Assembly: GCA_951213105.1 (NCBI GenBank)
Contig: OX578138.1
Span: 63,587,040-63,651,039 of the forward strand
From: Amaurobius ferox
Lineage: Eukaryota; Arthropoda; Arachnida; Araneae; Amaurobiidae
Reading direction: 5' to 3'
Length of the DNA stretch: 64,000 bases
The notes beneath the pieces are model-generated. The model was not told where the DNA came from. It did no database searches and saw only the letters and a program-made list of their open reading frames with translations. The position numbers and the translations under genes were made by a program. Of the stretch, positions 1-10,160 are shown in pieces (the first letter of the stretch is position 1; every line of letters begins with the position of its first letter).

Positions 1-31
1 CCCATGCATTACCATGTATTGCAGGGAAAGT
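1..31 (+). mobile_element. Family A element, 3' terminal hairpin only (cut by window edge)
   Basis: The first bases are the distal half of the family A 3' hairpin (ATGTATTGCAGGGAAAGTA). A short A run and then the 5' end of the next family A unit follow directly. The body of this copy lies outside the window. The junction shows that the array extends to the left. Confidence 0.8.
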
Positions 32-36
32 AAAAA

Positions 37-862
37 TCTGATGTGAGCAGCACATGACTTTCCCTGCAAACTTATATTAACGTTCTCTTTATTTTAATTA
101 AATTTATTTCACTTTTATTCAATTTTCGTTCTCATCCGGTAATCGGGCTCATTTTCAAAGGTGGTGTAGGGAAAGTACGAAAAACTAAAATATCTCGAGA
201 ACGGCTAGTCCTAGTGTAATGGGGTTGGTTTTATTCTTTTCTTCATTAAAAATTACGCATTAAACACTCATTTAATGGATATATTTGACCATACGTAGCT
301 TTTTAGTTTAGATTTTGACAATTTTTGCGGGCCATTCTGCAAAAAAAGGCAGATTATTTTTTTCTGAATCGTTCCAAAATCTAATCAGCACCAGGGTGAC
401 CTATACGTGACTCATCTACCGAATTTTGTGAAATTCAGTCCATTAGTTTTTCAGCTAGAGTGGATACAAGCTTTTGCGGGCCATTTCGCAAAAAAAGGCA
501 GGTTCTTTTATTCCGAATCGTACCCAAAACTAATCAGCACCAGCCCCGCCCACAAGTGACTTACAAAATTTAGTGAAATTCGGTCCATTAGTTTTTTAGT
601 TAGAGTGGATACAAAATCTGCACAGACAGACAGACACACAGACAGACAGACACACAGACAGACAGACAGACACACAGACACACAGACACACAGACAGACA
701 CACAGACACACACACAGACACACACACAGACGTCACGCTAAAAATGGTTTTTTCGTATTCTAGAGGTCTCGAAACGTGTAGATCCGTCGAAAACTCGAGT
801 TGTGATTTTCGGCATGATTCCAATACTTTCCCTATACATTACCATGTATTGCAGGGAAAGTA
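37..862 (+). mobile_element. Family A element, full unit (HINE-like, non-autonomous)
   Basis: Reference copy for family A. The 5' end is TCTGATGTGAGCAGCACATG followed by the arm ACTTTCCCTGCA. A block near position 190 contains ATCTCGAGAACGG. Two direct repeats of about 149 bp (near 323 and 472) carry TTTTGCGGGCCATT. A CAGA/CACA microsatellite spans about 623-730. The 3' hairpin is ACTTTCCCTATACAT, loop, then ATGTATTGCAGGGAAAGTA. It has no coding capacity: the Val-Cys-Leu-Ser frames on the minus strand are the microsatellite translated. The architecture resembles Helentron-associated elements; that class assignment is inference. Confidence 0.8.
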
Positions 863-866
863 AAAA

Positions 867-1165
867 TAGATTATTTTTATAGTAGTTATTTATATTATTC
901 CCAAGATATTCAATTTTCGTCAATGAGTCGTCATTTTACATGTCGTCATCATCAATGAGTCGTCATTGATTTAGCGTCATTTTTATCCATTTGGCGAGTT
1001 TTTCGTTAGTTTAGCAACATTTAAAAAACTCGCCAACATGGCGACATTCCACCAAATTCGTCGCCAAAATCTCGCCAAGCGTTATGGAAGAAGAAATAAG
1101 TTATTCTTACAGCAGATAAATGACTATTGGCGTTCAAATACAAAATTATTACTCAAAGTACCTTT
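867..1165 (+). mobile_element. Family B element, internal 5' segment (split by A insertions)
   Basis: This segment matches the 5' third of the intact B copies at 5423 and 42534. The shared landmarks are CCATTTGGCGAG, CCAAATTCGTCGCCAAAATC and AGCAGATAAATGACTATTG. Its own 5' end is replaced by a plus-strand A unit. Its continuation resumes at 3418 after a minus-strand A array, so one B element was split by at least two A insertions. Confidence 0.75.
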
Positions 1166-1945
1166 TACTTTCCCTGCAATACATGGTAATGTATAGGGAA
1201 AGTATTGGAATCATGCCGAAAATCGCAACTCGAGTTTTCGACGGATCTACACGTTTCGAGACCTTCAGAATACGAAAACACCATTTTTAGCGTGACGTCT
1301 GTGTGTGTGTCTGTGTGTCTGTCTGTCTGTGTGTCTGTCTGTCTGTCTGTCTGTGCAGATTTTGTATCCACTCTAACTAAAAAACTAATGGACCGAATTT
1401 CACAAAATTTTGTAGGTAAGTCACTTGTGGGCGGGGCTGGTGCTGATTAGTTTTGGGTACGATTCGGAATAAAAAAAACCGCCTTTTTTTGCGAAATGGC
1501 CCGCAAAAGCTTGTATCCACTCTAACTGAAAAACTAATGAACCGAATTTCACAAAATTCGGTAGATAAGTCACTTATAGGTCACCCTTGTGCTGATTAGA
1601 TTTTGGTAGGATTCAGAAAATAATAACCTGCCTTTTTTTGTGGAATGGCCCGCAAAAATTTCCAAAATCTAAACTAAAGAGCTACGTATGCTCAAATATA
1701 TCAATTAAATGTTTGTTTAGTGCGTAACTTTTAACGAAGAAAAGAATAAGACCAACCCCATTACACTAAGACTAGCCGTTCTCGAGATATATTATTTTTT
1801 GTCGTATTTTTCCACCCCACCTTTGAAAATAAGTCCAGTTTTCAAATGAGAACGAAAATCGAATTAAAAGTGAATTACATTTAATTGAAATAAATAGAAC
1901 GTGGATATAAGTCTGCAGGGAAAGTCATGTGCTGCCCACATCAGA
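1166..1945 (-). mobile_element. Family A element, minus unit 1 of 3
   Basis: The 3' hairpin is at 1166-1203 (TACTTTCCCTGCAATACATG). The GT/TCTG microsatellite lies near 1300-1355, and the reversed 5' end (CCCACATCAGA) ends at 1945. It contains both internal ~149-bp repeats. The next unit follows after a run of T's. Confidence 0.8.
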
Positions 1946-1951
1946 TTTTTT

Positions 1952-2092
1952 TACTTTCCCTGCAATACATTGCAATGTATAGGGAAGTATTGGAATCATG
2001 CCGAAAATCGCAACTCGAGTTTTCGACTGATCTACACGTTTCGAGACCTCTAGAATACGAAAAATCTATTTTTAGCGTGACGTCTGTGTGTG

Positions 2093-2179
<87 letters not shown>

Positions 2180-2621
2180 GCAGAATTTGTATCCACTCTA
2201 ACTAAAAAAGTAATTGACCGAATTTCATAAAATTTGGTAGGTAAGTCACTTGTGGGCGAATCTGGTGCTGATTAAATTTTGGTACGATTTGGAAAAAAAT
2301 AACCTGCCTTTTTTTGCAAAATGGCCCGCAAAAGTCGCCAAAATCTAAAATAAAAAACTACGTATGCTCAAATATATCCATAAAATGCTTGTTTAATACG
2401 TAATTTTTAACGAAGAAAATAATAAGACCAACCCCATTACACTAAGACTAGCCGTTCCCGAGATATTTTAGTTTTTTCGTATTTTCTCTACGCCACCTTT
2501 GAAAAGAAGTCCAGTTATCAAATGAGAACGAAAATTGAATTAAAAGTGAATTAAATGTAATAAAAATAAAGAAAACGTAATTATAAGTCTGCAGGGAAAG
2601 TCATGTGCTGCCCACATCAGA
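1952..2621 (-). mobile_element. Family A element, minus unit 2 of 3 (short form)
   Basis: Both termini are complete but the unit is only about 670 bp, because it has a single copy of the internal ~149-bp repeat. The TCTG microsatellite (about 2093-2180) is the longest pure tract of this family in the window. Confidence 0.8.
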
Positions 2622-2627
2622 TTTTTT

Positions 2628-2796
2628 TACTTTCCCTGCAATACATTGCAATGTATAGGGAAGTATTGGAATCATGCCGAAAATCGCAACTCGAGTTTTC
2701 GACGGATCTACACGTTTCGAGACCTCTAGAATACGAAAAATCTATTTTTAGCGTGACGTCTGTGTGTGTGTCTGTCTGTCTGTCTGTCTGTCTGTG

Positions 2797-2827
<31 letters not shown>

Positions 2828-3417
2828 GCAGAATTTGTATCCACTCTAACTAAAAAAGTAATTGACCGAATTTCATAAAATTTGGTAGGTAAGTCACTTG
2901 TGGGCGAATCTGGTGCTGATTAGTTTGGGGTACGATTCGAGATAAAAGAACCCGCCTTTTTTGCGAAATGATCCGCAAAAGCTTGTATCCACTCTAGCTG
3001 AAAAACTAATGGGCCGAATTCCAAAAAATTCGGTAGGTGAGTCACTTGTGGGACACTCTGGTGCTGATTAAATTTTGGTACGATTTGGAAAAAAATAACC
3101 TGCCTTTTTTTGCAAAATGGCCCGCAAAAGTCGTCAAAATCTAAAATAAAAAACTACGTATGCTCAAATATATCCATAAAATGCTTGTTTAATACGTAAT
3201 TTTTAACGAAGAAAATAATAAGACCAACCCCATTACACTAAGACTAGCCGTTCCCGAGATATTTTAGTTTTTTCGTATTTTCTCTACGCCACCTTTGAAA
3301 AGAAGTCCAGTTATCAAATGAGAACGAAAATTGAATTAAAAGTGAATTAAATGTAATAAAAATAAAGAAAACGTAATTATAAGTCTGCAGGGAAAATCAT
3401 GTGCTGCCCACATCAGA
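2628..3417 (-). mobile_element. Family A element, minus unit 3 of 3
   Basis: Full unit with both internal repeats and complete termini (CATCAGA at 3411-3417). It is nearly identical to unit 2 outside the extra internal repeat, which suggests array amplification rather than independent insertion. It is followed directly by the rest of the split B element. Confidence 0.8.
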
Positions 3418-4047
3418 TTTTTTTCATTAATGGAACGAGCTAGATCCACGAGTATGATGTCACCAAATTTATCGCATGCTTTTACATATGAAAAGTGAAC
3501 ATGTCTCTCAATAGGAAATATTTTTTTTTATTTTATATGACCTTTTGATAATTTTTTTAAAAATGTGCAATATCTCGAGAACGGTTCATGTTAGCTTTCT
3601 AAAATTTATATCAATCGTTTTCTAATGAAAAATTACATAAAAAATGTCTATTTGCCTAACTTTATTAGCGGTTTTGATTTTTTGACGATTTTTTCAAAAT
3701 TTCACTCGAAAATTTAGGGGTGTTCTGATCATTCGATTGCGTATAAAAACAATAGAGTTCCAGTGTTTACGGATTGTGATTTTTGTACCAAATTTCGTTC
3801 GAATCGGTCCATTCGTTCGTCAGTTATCACCTCCACAGACTCACTTGCACCCACACACACACATACTTTCACATACACACACATACTTTCACACACACAC
3901 ACATACTTTCACACACACACATCACTTCAAAAATATGTGATTCGTGGTCAGGGATGCTTGAAACGTGCTCTCCCGTCAAAAACTCGAATTCGAATTTTCG
4001 ACCCCGTCACAATACTTCCCTTATACATTATGTATATAAGGAAAGTA
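3418..4047 (+). mobile_element. Family B element, 3' part (continues from 867-1165)
   Basis: It starts at the B-specific block GGAACGAGCTAGATCCACGA. It continues through ATATCTCGAGAACGGTTCAT and the AATCGGTCCATTCGTTCGTC block, then a CACA/CATA microsatellite at about 3850-3920. It ends in the B hairpin (CTTCCCTTATACATTATG, then TATATAAGGAAAGTA) at 4047. Confidence 0.8.
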
Positions 4048-4895
4048 AAAATTTTTTACGGTATAATAATATTGGAATGATATGTGAATTCATTAAATCA
4101 TTTTGATGTACTATCATTGAATTTCATTTATATTTTATAATTAAAATACTTGGAGTCTCATAAAATGTTCCCTAATTTATGGTAAGCGTACTACCTCTAT
4201 TAAATTATCTTTAGTTATCTAATATTTACCAAATATCTCATGTTACCTGTTTCCATATTTTTCATTAAGTCTTGATGCATTTATCTTTAATGAAATACAT
4301 GATTAGCATTTTTATGAAATTGGGGGGGGGGCGACAAACTTTGTTATTCAATGTATCATCAGGTATTATCACACCCAATCTGGGCATTATGCGTTCTTTA
4401 TTATACTCCAATGTGTCCCCATTAATAACTTTGGGGCAAACGCGGTTGTTTGCAGGATTTTGCCCTTCTAATCAATATTGCCATCACGTAGCACAATGAG
4501 CCCAATTTACCGTCACAAAGAAGGTTATTAAGTTTCAAAATAGGGGAGGTGAAAAGTATTGGATGAAAAAAAAAGGAAAACCTTTGTAACCTTAAATGGA
4601 TTAAGAAGAATACGAGTCGAATAAAAGAAAGATACATTGTTGTTTAGCGGGGGAAAAGAAAAAAAATGCGGCCGATCCATTTTAGCGCAGAAAAGAGCGA
4701 GTTTGGTGGATATTTTTATTTTTGCGGCTTGGTGGAGAAAATGCGGTACATTGTTTAAAAAAATGGGTTTTCCCTGGAGCTCCCTCGAAAACTTTGGAAA
4801 GAGGGAAGAAAACTTGAAAAAAAAAAACTGTGGAAAAGATTAATGGAGGTTATCTGTCTTTGTGTGTGAGGGGGAGGGGGGGTGATATATGTTAT
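4048..4895. other. Unassigned AT-rich interval containing dispersed repeat H
   Basis: No gene is recognised. Positions 4380-4585 match 30960-31145 (shared words: ATCAATATTGCCATCACGTA/GTTGCACAATGA, GGTTATTAAGTTT, AAAGTATTGGAT). On the minus strand both copies keep a short similar frame (I-V-x-R-D-G-[NS]-I-D), possibly from an old coding sequence. G tracts occur at 4321 and 4869. Confidence 0.45.
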
Positions 4896-5415
4896 AATTT
4901 CTTGTTTATAAAATAGAGAAATGTAAACAAATATCTCGACTTGGATTAGACATAGAAAAAAACTCGGTGTAATAAATCGATAAATTTTCCCGCGGACTAA
5001 TTTTTATTCGCTAAATGAATTATACATATTTCATCTCGCTAATTTTTAAGTAATATACCGATTTATCATCATTTTAAATTAAAGCAAATATTTACCTCAC
5101 TTTGATACGAATGGTTTTATTATTAATTTCTTGTTTATCAAATAGAGAAATGTAAACAAATATTTTGACCTAGATTAGAAATAACAAATAAAACATGCTG
5201 TAAAAAAATCAATAGCTTTCCCTGCGGACTAATTTTTATCCGCTAAATAAATTATACATATTTCAGCTCGCAAATTTTTAAGTAAAATACCGATTTATCA
5301 GTATTTTAAATTAAAAGAAATATTTACCCCATTTTGTTAAGAATGGCTTTATTATTAGTTTCTTGTTTATCAGAGAAATGTAAACAAATATTTAGACTTA
5401 GATTAGAAATAATAA
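4896..5415 (+). repeat. ~230-bp satellite, units 1-3 (first part)
   Basis: Tandem monomers start at 4896, 5125 and 5357 with AATTTCTTGTTTAT. Each contains AGAGAAATGTAAACAAATAT, CTGCGGACTAATTTTTAT and CCGATTTATCA. The period is 229-232 bp. Unit 3 is interrupted near 5415 by a B element and resumes at 6333. Confidence 0.85.
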
Positions 5416-5422
5416 AAAAAAA

Positions 5423-6174
5423 TCTGATGTGGGCAACACATGACTTTCCTTATATAATGCAGTGAATTTACTACTTTTACAGTAAAAAAATCAGTTTTTC
5501 TTATAGTAGATACTTATATTCATTCTATGATATTGAATTTTCGCCAATTAGTCGTAATTTTCATTGATTTTGCGCCAATTTCATCCATTTGGCGAGAATT
5601 TCGTAAATTTGGCAACAAAGTCGCCAAATTGGCGACATTCCGCCAAATTCGTCGCCAAAATCTCGCAAAGTGTTATGGAAGGAGAAATAAGTTAGTCTTA
5701 CAGCAGATAAATGACTATTGCTGCTCAAATACAAAAGTAGTACTCAAAGTATTTTTTCTCATGGATGGAACGAGCTAGATCCACGAGAATGATGTCACCA
5801 AATTTATCGCATGGTATTACATATGAAAAGTGAACACGTTTCTCAATAGGAAATTTTTTTTTTATTTTATATGACTTTTTGATAATTTTTTTGAAAAATG
5901 TACAATATCTCGAGAACGGTTCATGTTAGCGTTCTAAAATTTATGCCAATCGTTTTCTAATGAAAAATTACATAAGAAATGTCTATTTGCGTAACTTTAT
6001 TAGCGGTTTTGATTTTTTGAGGATTTTTTCAAAATTTGACTCGAAAATTTAGGGGGGTTCTGAACATTCGATTGCGTATAAAAACAATAGGCTTCCAGTG
6101 TTTGCAGATTGTGATTTTTGTACCAAATTTCGTTCGAATCGGTCCATTCATTCGTCAGTTATTCTCCACAGACT

Positions 6175-6206
<32 letters not shown>

Positions 6207-6332
6207 TCACTTCAAAAATGCTTGATTCGTGATCAGGGATGCTTGAAACGTGCTCACCCGTCGAAAACTCAAATTCGAATTTTCGACCCCGTCACAATAC
6301 TTTCCTTATACATTATGTATATAAGGAAAGTA
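5423..6332 (+). mobile_element. Family B element, intact copy
   Basis: Reference copy for B, about 910 bp. The 5' end TCTGATGTGGGCAACACATG keeps the ATGTG/CACAT palindrome seen in A, with a changed loop. The 5' arm ACTTTCCTTATATAATG is the reverse complement of the distal strand of the 3' hairpin. A (CA)n tract lies at about 6175-6202 and the hairpin at about 6298-6332. It sits in an A run inside satellite unit 3, and the other satellite units give the empty site. No coding capacity. Confidence 0.85.
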
Positions 6333-6720
6333 AAAAAGTGTGATAAATCGATAACTTTCTCTGCGGACTAATTTTTATTCATTAAATAAATGGTACACAT
6401 TTCACCTCGCAAATTTTTAAGTAAAATACCGATTTATCAATATTTTAAATTAAAAGAAATATTTACCTCACTTAGTTACGAATGGCTTTATTATTAATTT
6501 CTTGCGTATCAAATTGAGAAATGTAAACAAATATTTTGACTTGGATTAGAAATAGAAAAAAATGGTGTAATAAATCGATAACTTTCTCTGCGAACTAATT
6601 TTTATTCGCCTAAATAAATTATGCCCATTTCATCTCACAAATATTTAAGTGAAATACCGATTTACCATTATTTTAAATTAAAAGGAATATTTATTTAGCT
6701 TTGTTACAAATGTCTTTGTC
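6333..6720 (+). repeat. ~230-bp satellite, unit 3 (rest) and unit 4
   Basis: The sequence resumes with GATAAATCGATAACTTTCTC and continues into a fourth monomer starting at 6496, which decays near 6720. Together with 4896-5415 this makes about four monomers. Confidence 0.8.
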
Positions 6721-6944
6721 ACTAAGTCGCAAAATATTTTCAGTTTTAAATATTAACAGGTGGCAATATCGTGAATACTGATTATTTTATAATAGTATTG
6801 AAAATGGTCTCATTTGTTTTCTGATTTTAAATTGCATACAAACAATATACTAAACGGCATTTATTATTTTAGGATAGTTTAGATTTACCTCAAAATATAA
6901 ACTTTCAAATTTCACAAAAAAAAAAAAAAAATTCTATAATTTTC

Positions 6945-7215
6945 GTTAAATTGGATCAATTTCATGAAAACTCATCATTTTTCCCATTGAAATGGGTCAA
7001 TTTTATGAAAACTAAATCATTTTTCAGGTGAAATGGTTGAATTTCATCAAAACTTAAAATGAATAAATTTCATCAAAATTCAACAATTTTCGAGTTAAAA
7101 TGTATCAATTTTATGGAAACCCAATAACTTTCAAAGGATAGAGGTAAAATGAATAAATTTCATAAAAATAATTTTCCAGAGAAAGTGGATAAATTTCATG
7201 AAAGATTTTTTTCGT
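6945..7215 (+). repeat. Degenerate 30-48 bp minisatellite
   Basis: About seven imperfect repeats follow the pattern AAATGGATCAATTTCATGAA followed by AAC and a T-rich stretch (near 6946, 6990, 7030, 7060, 7097, 7145 and 7180). No coding signal. The 6721-6944 interval before it shows nothing I recognise except a poly-A run. Confidence 0.65.
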
Positions 7216-7298
7216 TAAGAATGCCGATATATATGCGGAAATTTGGTCTAAATTATAGAATTCTGCTAATCCTAGTTTTGGGGATGCGAATATATATA

Positions 7299-7898
7299 GA
7301 GGGTGATTAAGGAAAGATGGGCCAAACTTTACGAGGTGCACCAAACATGGGTGTTTGGTTTTGTTCTAATACACTAAACCAAGCATTTTCCATCATAGGT
7401 TACAGGATCGGAAATGAAACGTAAAGGCATTACAGTGCGCTGGAATGAGCTAGGTGGTCCCATAGCTTGGCCCCTCACGATCACCCGATCTGATTTGTCT
7501 TGACTTCTTTTTGTGGGGATATATAAAGTGTCTCGTTTATGACACTTCGCTTGAATCTGAGGAGGAATTCGTCGCCAAAATTCCGGCCGCTGCCGAAGTG
7601 CACGACATGCCTGGTATGTTCGAGAGAGTTCACCAATCCCTCCATCGCCGCTGTGAGACGTGCATTCAGGTTGGCGGTCGCTCTTTGGGCCATTACTGTA
7701 ATTAATGTTTATTAAATGCAATTTTTATAACCTCTAAGTCATTCTTTTGTTTTCTCCTCACCTCATCGGTTTCACAATTAAACGCCCACTGGCCCCTTTA
7801 CTTTTCATTTCGGACCCGATCAACTATGATGAAAAATGCTTGGTTTGGTATGTTCTGTCACCTCGTAAAGTTCGGCCCATCTTTTTTTAATCAACCTG
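7299..7898 (+). mobile_element. Deleted DUF4817-type mariner-like element
   Basis: The terminal inverted repeats are left GAGGGTGATTAAGGAAAGAT and right ATCTTTTTTTAATCAACCTG, and TA flanks both ends. TA is the expected IS630/Tc1/mariner target. Only the transposase C-terminal part remains (see 7470-7705). It has the same family and the same TIR-proximal sequence as the copy at 47434-48619. Confidence 0.8.
7470..7705 (+). pseudogene. Mariner-like (DUF4817 group) transposase C-terminus, broken
   Basis: The frame from about 7511 reads WGYIKCLVYDTSLESEEEFV, then an acidic/alanine stretch, MPGMFERVHQSLHRRCETCI and QVGGRS before a stop. This is the usual C-terminal end of this transposase group (FLWGYxKSLVY ... 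RxSxxRRCExCIxxGGxxFExLL). Upstream, the catalytic PRSPDLT-like block is visible only as a frameshifted stretch near 7470-7505 (CACGATCACCCGATCTGAT). The N-terminal DUF4817 domain and most of the DDE core are missing, so it cannot encode an active enzyme. The family call rests on motif recall, not a search. Confidence 0.75.
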
Positions 7899-7919
7899 TA
7901 TATATCAGATTACGTGAAA

Positions 7920-8115
7920 AATGCAAATTTCGATGTATTAAAAAAATAAATATAAAGAGAATAAATAGTCCCACAAATTCGGTTCAAACATTGTTAGAAA
8001 ACACGTTCTTCGGTTATTTCGATGGGGTGAAGATGGAAACTCTGTGATAATATTTTAAGTTGCTAAGAAATCTATTCATGTGAATATCGACTTAAATCGT
8101 TGTAAACCGGATAGA
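7920..8115 (+). repeat. Dispersed repeat E with a protein-like frame (copy 1)
   Basis: It matches the reverse complement of 59335-59530. In the translated frame, copy 1 reads SVQTLLENTFFGYFDGVKME and copy 2 reads SVQRSLERIFFDLFVDVKME. The frame is therefore conserved better than chance, and the repeat may be a piece of an older coding sequence. I do not recognise the protein. In copy 2 the frame continues to SIYKDRFVRNLLKIEV and then stops. Confidence 0.55.
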
Positions 8116-8151
8116 ACATAAAATAACTAAAAAACTATTTCGTAATAAACA

Positions 8152-9121
8152 AGAATGATCAATCATGCATAAAGCATTGATTATGAAGCACTTTCCAACT
8201 GAAATGCAATTTTATTTAAACATCTCTAAAATGTGATGCATTCATCTGTGATATTTTTAAAATTATTACAGTACTACAATAATTTGTTTTACTTGAAAAC
8301 TTAAACCTTCATCAAAAACGGCATTGCTATAAAATCGTCTGCTTCTCTGTAAAATCAATGAATATTTCATTCGTATCACTTTTATTCCAGACTCCAGAGC
8401 TAACTAATTTTGTGTTAAAAAATTCAGAAATTCTTATACAACTCATCTTACAATCGTTGATTTGTTTACTTTCTGCATACGTTAAAATTAGGCTTCGTTG
8501 TAGAAATAATCAAAGTTTAGTGAGCATTTAAACTCAAAAATATTGTAATTGCGTTGGCGCAGAATATAGATATACAGAAAATACGCAAAAATAAAACGGT
8601 TTTAGGACGGATGCAATACTAAATATAAATTTAAAAGAACTTTAAAAATCACGATATTTAACACTAAGATATTGACACAAGATGGATGCCATATTTTATT
8701 TTTGAAGTGGGTCACGTGATCTCTTCATATAATATGGATGCAATTATTATTTTAATTGTTATTTAAAAAACTACCGAACATATTTTACTGAAAATTATTA
8801 TATATTTTATGGGACAATTTGAATATTTCCTAAAATTTTCGAAGCAATTTGGGATTTTTAACTTCGATTAAAGAATGTTTGAAAAAATTAGGTCCCGTAG
8901 GGTTCAGTGTATTTCATTTTTTCAACCCGGGTTCAATCCAAAACTAATTGGGTGACATTATTCATTTTCATTCCCATATGTCCCACTAACCGTCTCAAAA
9001 ACATACTAAAAATGCATTTTAATATAGTCATTTTTACGGCAGTTATCGTGCGAACGGACAGGCAGACAGACAGAATGAACAAAGTCATAAACACTTTTCA
9101 ACTATGTTGGAAAGTGTTAAT
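8152..9121 (+). mobile_element. Family C element (HINE-like), copy 1
   Basis: The 5' palindrome AATCATGC-ATAAA-GCATTGATT is followed by the arm CACTTTCCAAC. The 3' end has a short CAGA microsatellite (about 9058-9076) and the terminal hairpin AACACTTTTCAAC-TAT-GTTGGAAAGTGTT. The distal hairpin strand is the reverse complement of the 5' arm. An internal block carries AACCCGGGTTCAATCCAAAA. No coding capacity. Confidence 0.8.
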
Positions 9122-9224
9122 AATATAACTCCGTTGTACACCCAGTATTTTGAAATTCAATTTGAGGTGGGGGGTTCAGTTTTACATATCAATCTTAAGG
9201 GTCTAAGTTATAAGTCTGTACGAA

Positions 9225-9307
9225 CTCGGGCCTGGCCTGTGGACTCGGGCCAGACCTGGACTATAGGCTGAGGCCCGACCTGGCCCACAGGCCAAGATAG
9301 GGCCACA
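9225..9307 (+). repeat. GC-rich GGCC-repeat patch
   Basis: Repeated CTCGGGCC, GACCTGG and GGCCTGTGG words include an inverted pair (GGCCTGTGG at the left, CCACAGGCC at the right). The patch is compositionally unlike its AT-rich surroundings. Function unknown. Confidence 0.5.
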
Positions 9308-9479
9308 TTTTATTAAATTCGGGTTATATTAAGCCGAGTCAAAATAAATGAAAAAACCAAAAAATATATTAAAATTGAAACAGAAAATTTGAAATTACAT
9401 ATGAAATAAAATTTTCAATTAGCAGATAAAAGTCTCCTTATCCCATATATGAAATAATAAAAGTTTGCACTGTGTTGTG

Positions 9480-10160
9480 GATAATAATGAAAAGTTCCAA
9501 ATCCGGAGTTTCACTGGAAAGACACAGAATTACCCAGACTGTTTTTCTTGGGATCACCATACTTTATTCCGGAGAAGATTCAGTTAAATAGCCTAACATC
9601 TACAACGGAAACACTTGGATCTTCTTAAAACAGCTGGAAGAAAACTCCAGAGATGCTTCTTTCGCGTAGTACACATAAAAATTCTCAAAACACATTTTTC
9701 CATGAGTTACGCCGTAAATTAGGTCATAAAAACAAATAAAACCTTCATTTAAAAAAAAAACACGTGTTTAAAAAATATCGCAAGGAACTTAATGTTCCAT
9801 AGGAAACATCGCGTGGAACATAAGTTCCATTCGAAAAGTGAACGACGTGCTTTTCGCGCAAACTGAAAACGCGGAATTTCGACAAAAAACTCTAAATGAA
9901 AAATTCCGCGAGCGTATTTATACGTGCGGAAATCGAGAGAGTTTAGAAAACCGGCAGCAATTAAAATCAGCTTACCGAAATTAGAATTGCCAAAATTAAA
10001 GCTCAAAACTCCGATAGCAGACGATCCGAAAAAACGCGAACCAATTAAAATAATTCACGAATTCCGAAGAGGCGCCGTATCAATCGCGGTAAAAAGCGCT
10101 CAAAACCAAGATTCCAATATGGCCGCAACTGAAATTTTTGAAATGCACTGAACATGGAAA
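9480..10160. other. CpG-rich block with two hairpins; possible LTR or promoter remnant
   Basis: There is a CG-rich stretch with an inverted repeat at 9784-9829 (GGAACTTAATGTTCC and GGAACATAAGTTCC). A perfect 10-bp stem pairs CGCGGAATTT at 9870 with AAATTCCGCG at 9901. TATTTATACG follows at about 9916. No frame resembles a known protein. An LTR fragment is possible but no second copy is visible. The following 10161-10560 is A-rich unique sequence with nothing recognised. Confidence 0.3.

Noticed and set aside
3737..4106. Thr-His-rich frames of 67-107 residues (also near 20812 and 43238)
   Set aside because: Products of CA/CATA microsatellites in family B elements; three overlapping frames are open at once.
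8930..8945. Pol III B box in family C (GGGTTCAATCCAAAA)
   Set aside because: One position short of the consensus, no box A at the right distance, and the element ends in a hairpin, not a tail; family C is not a SINE on this evidence.
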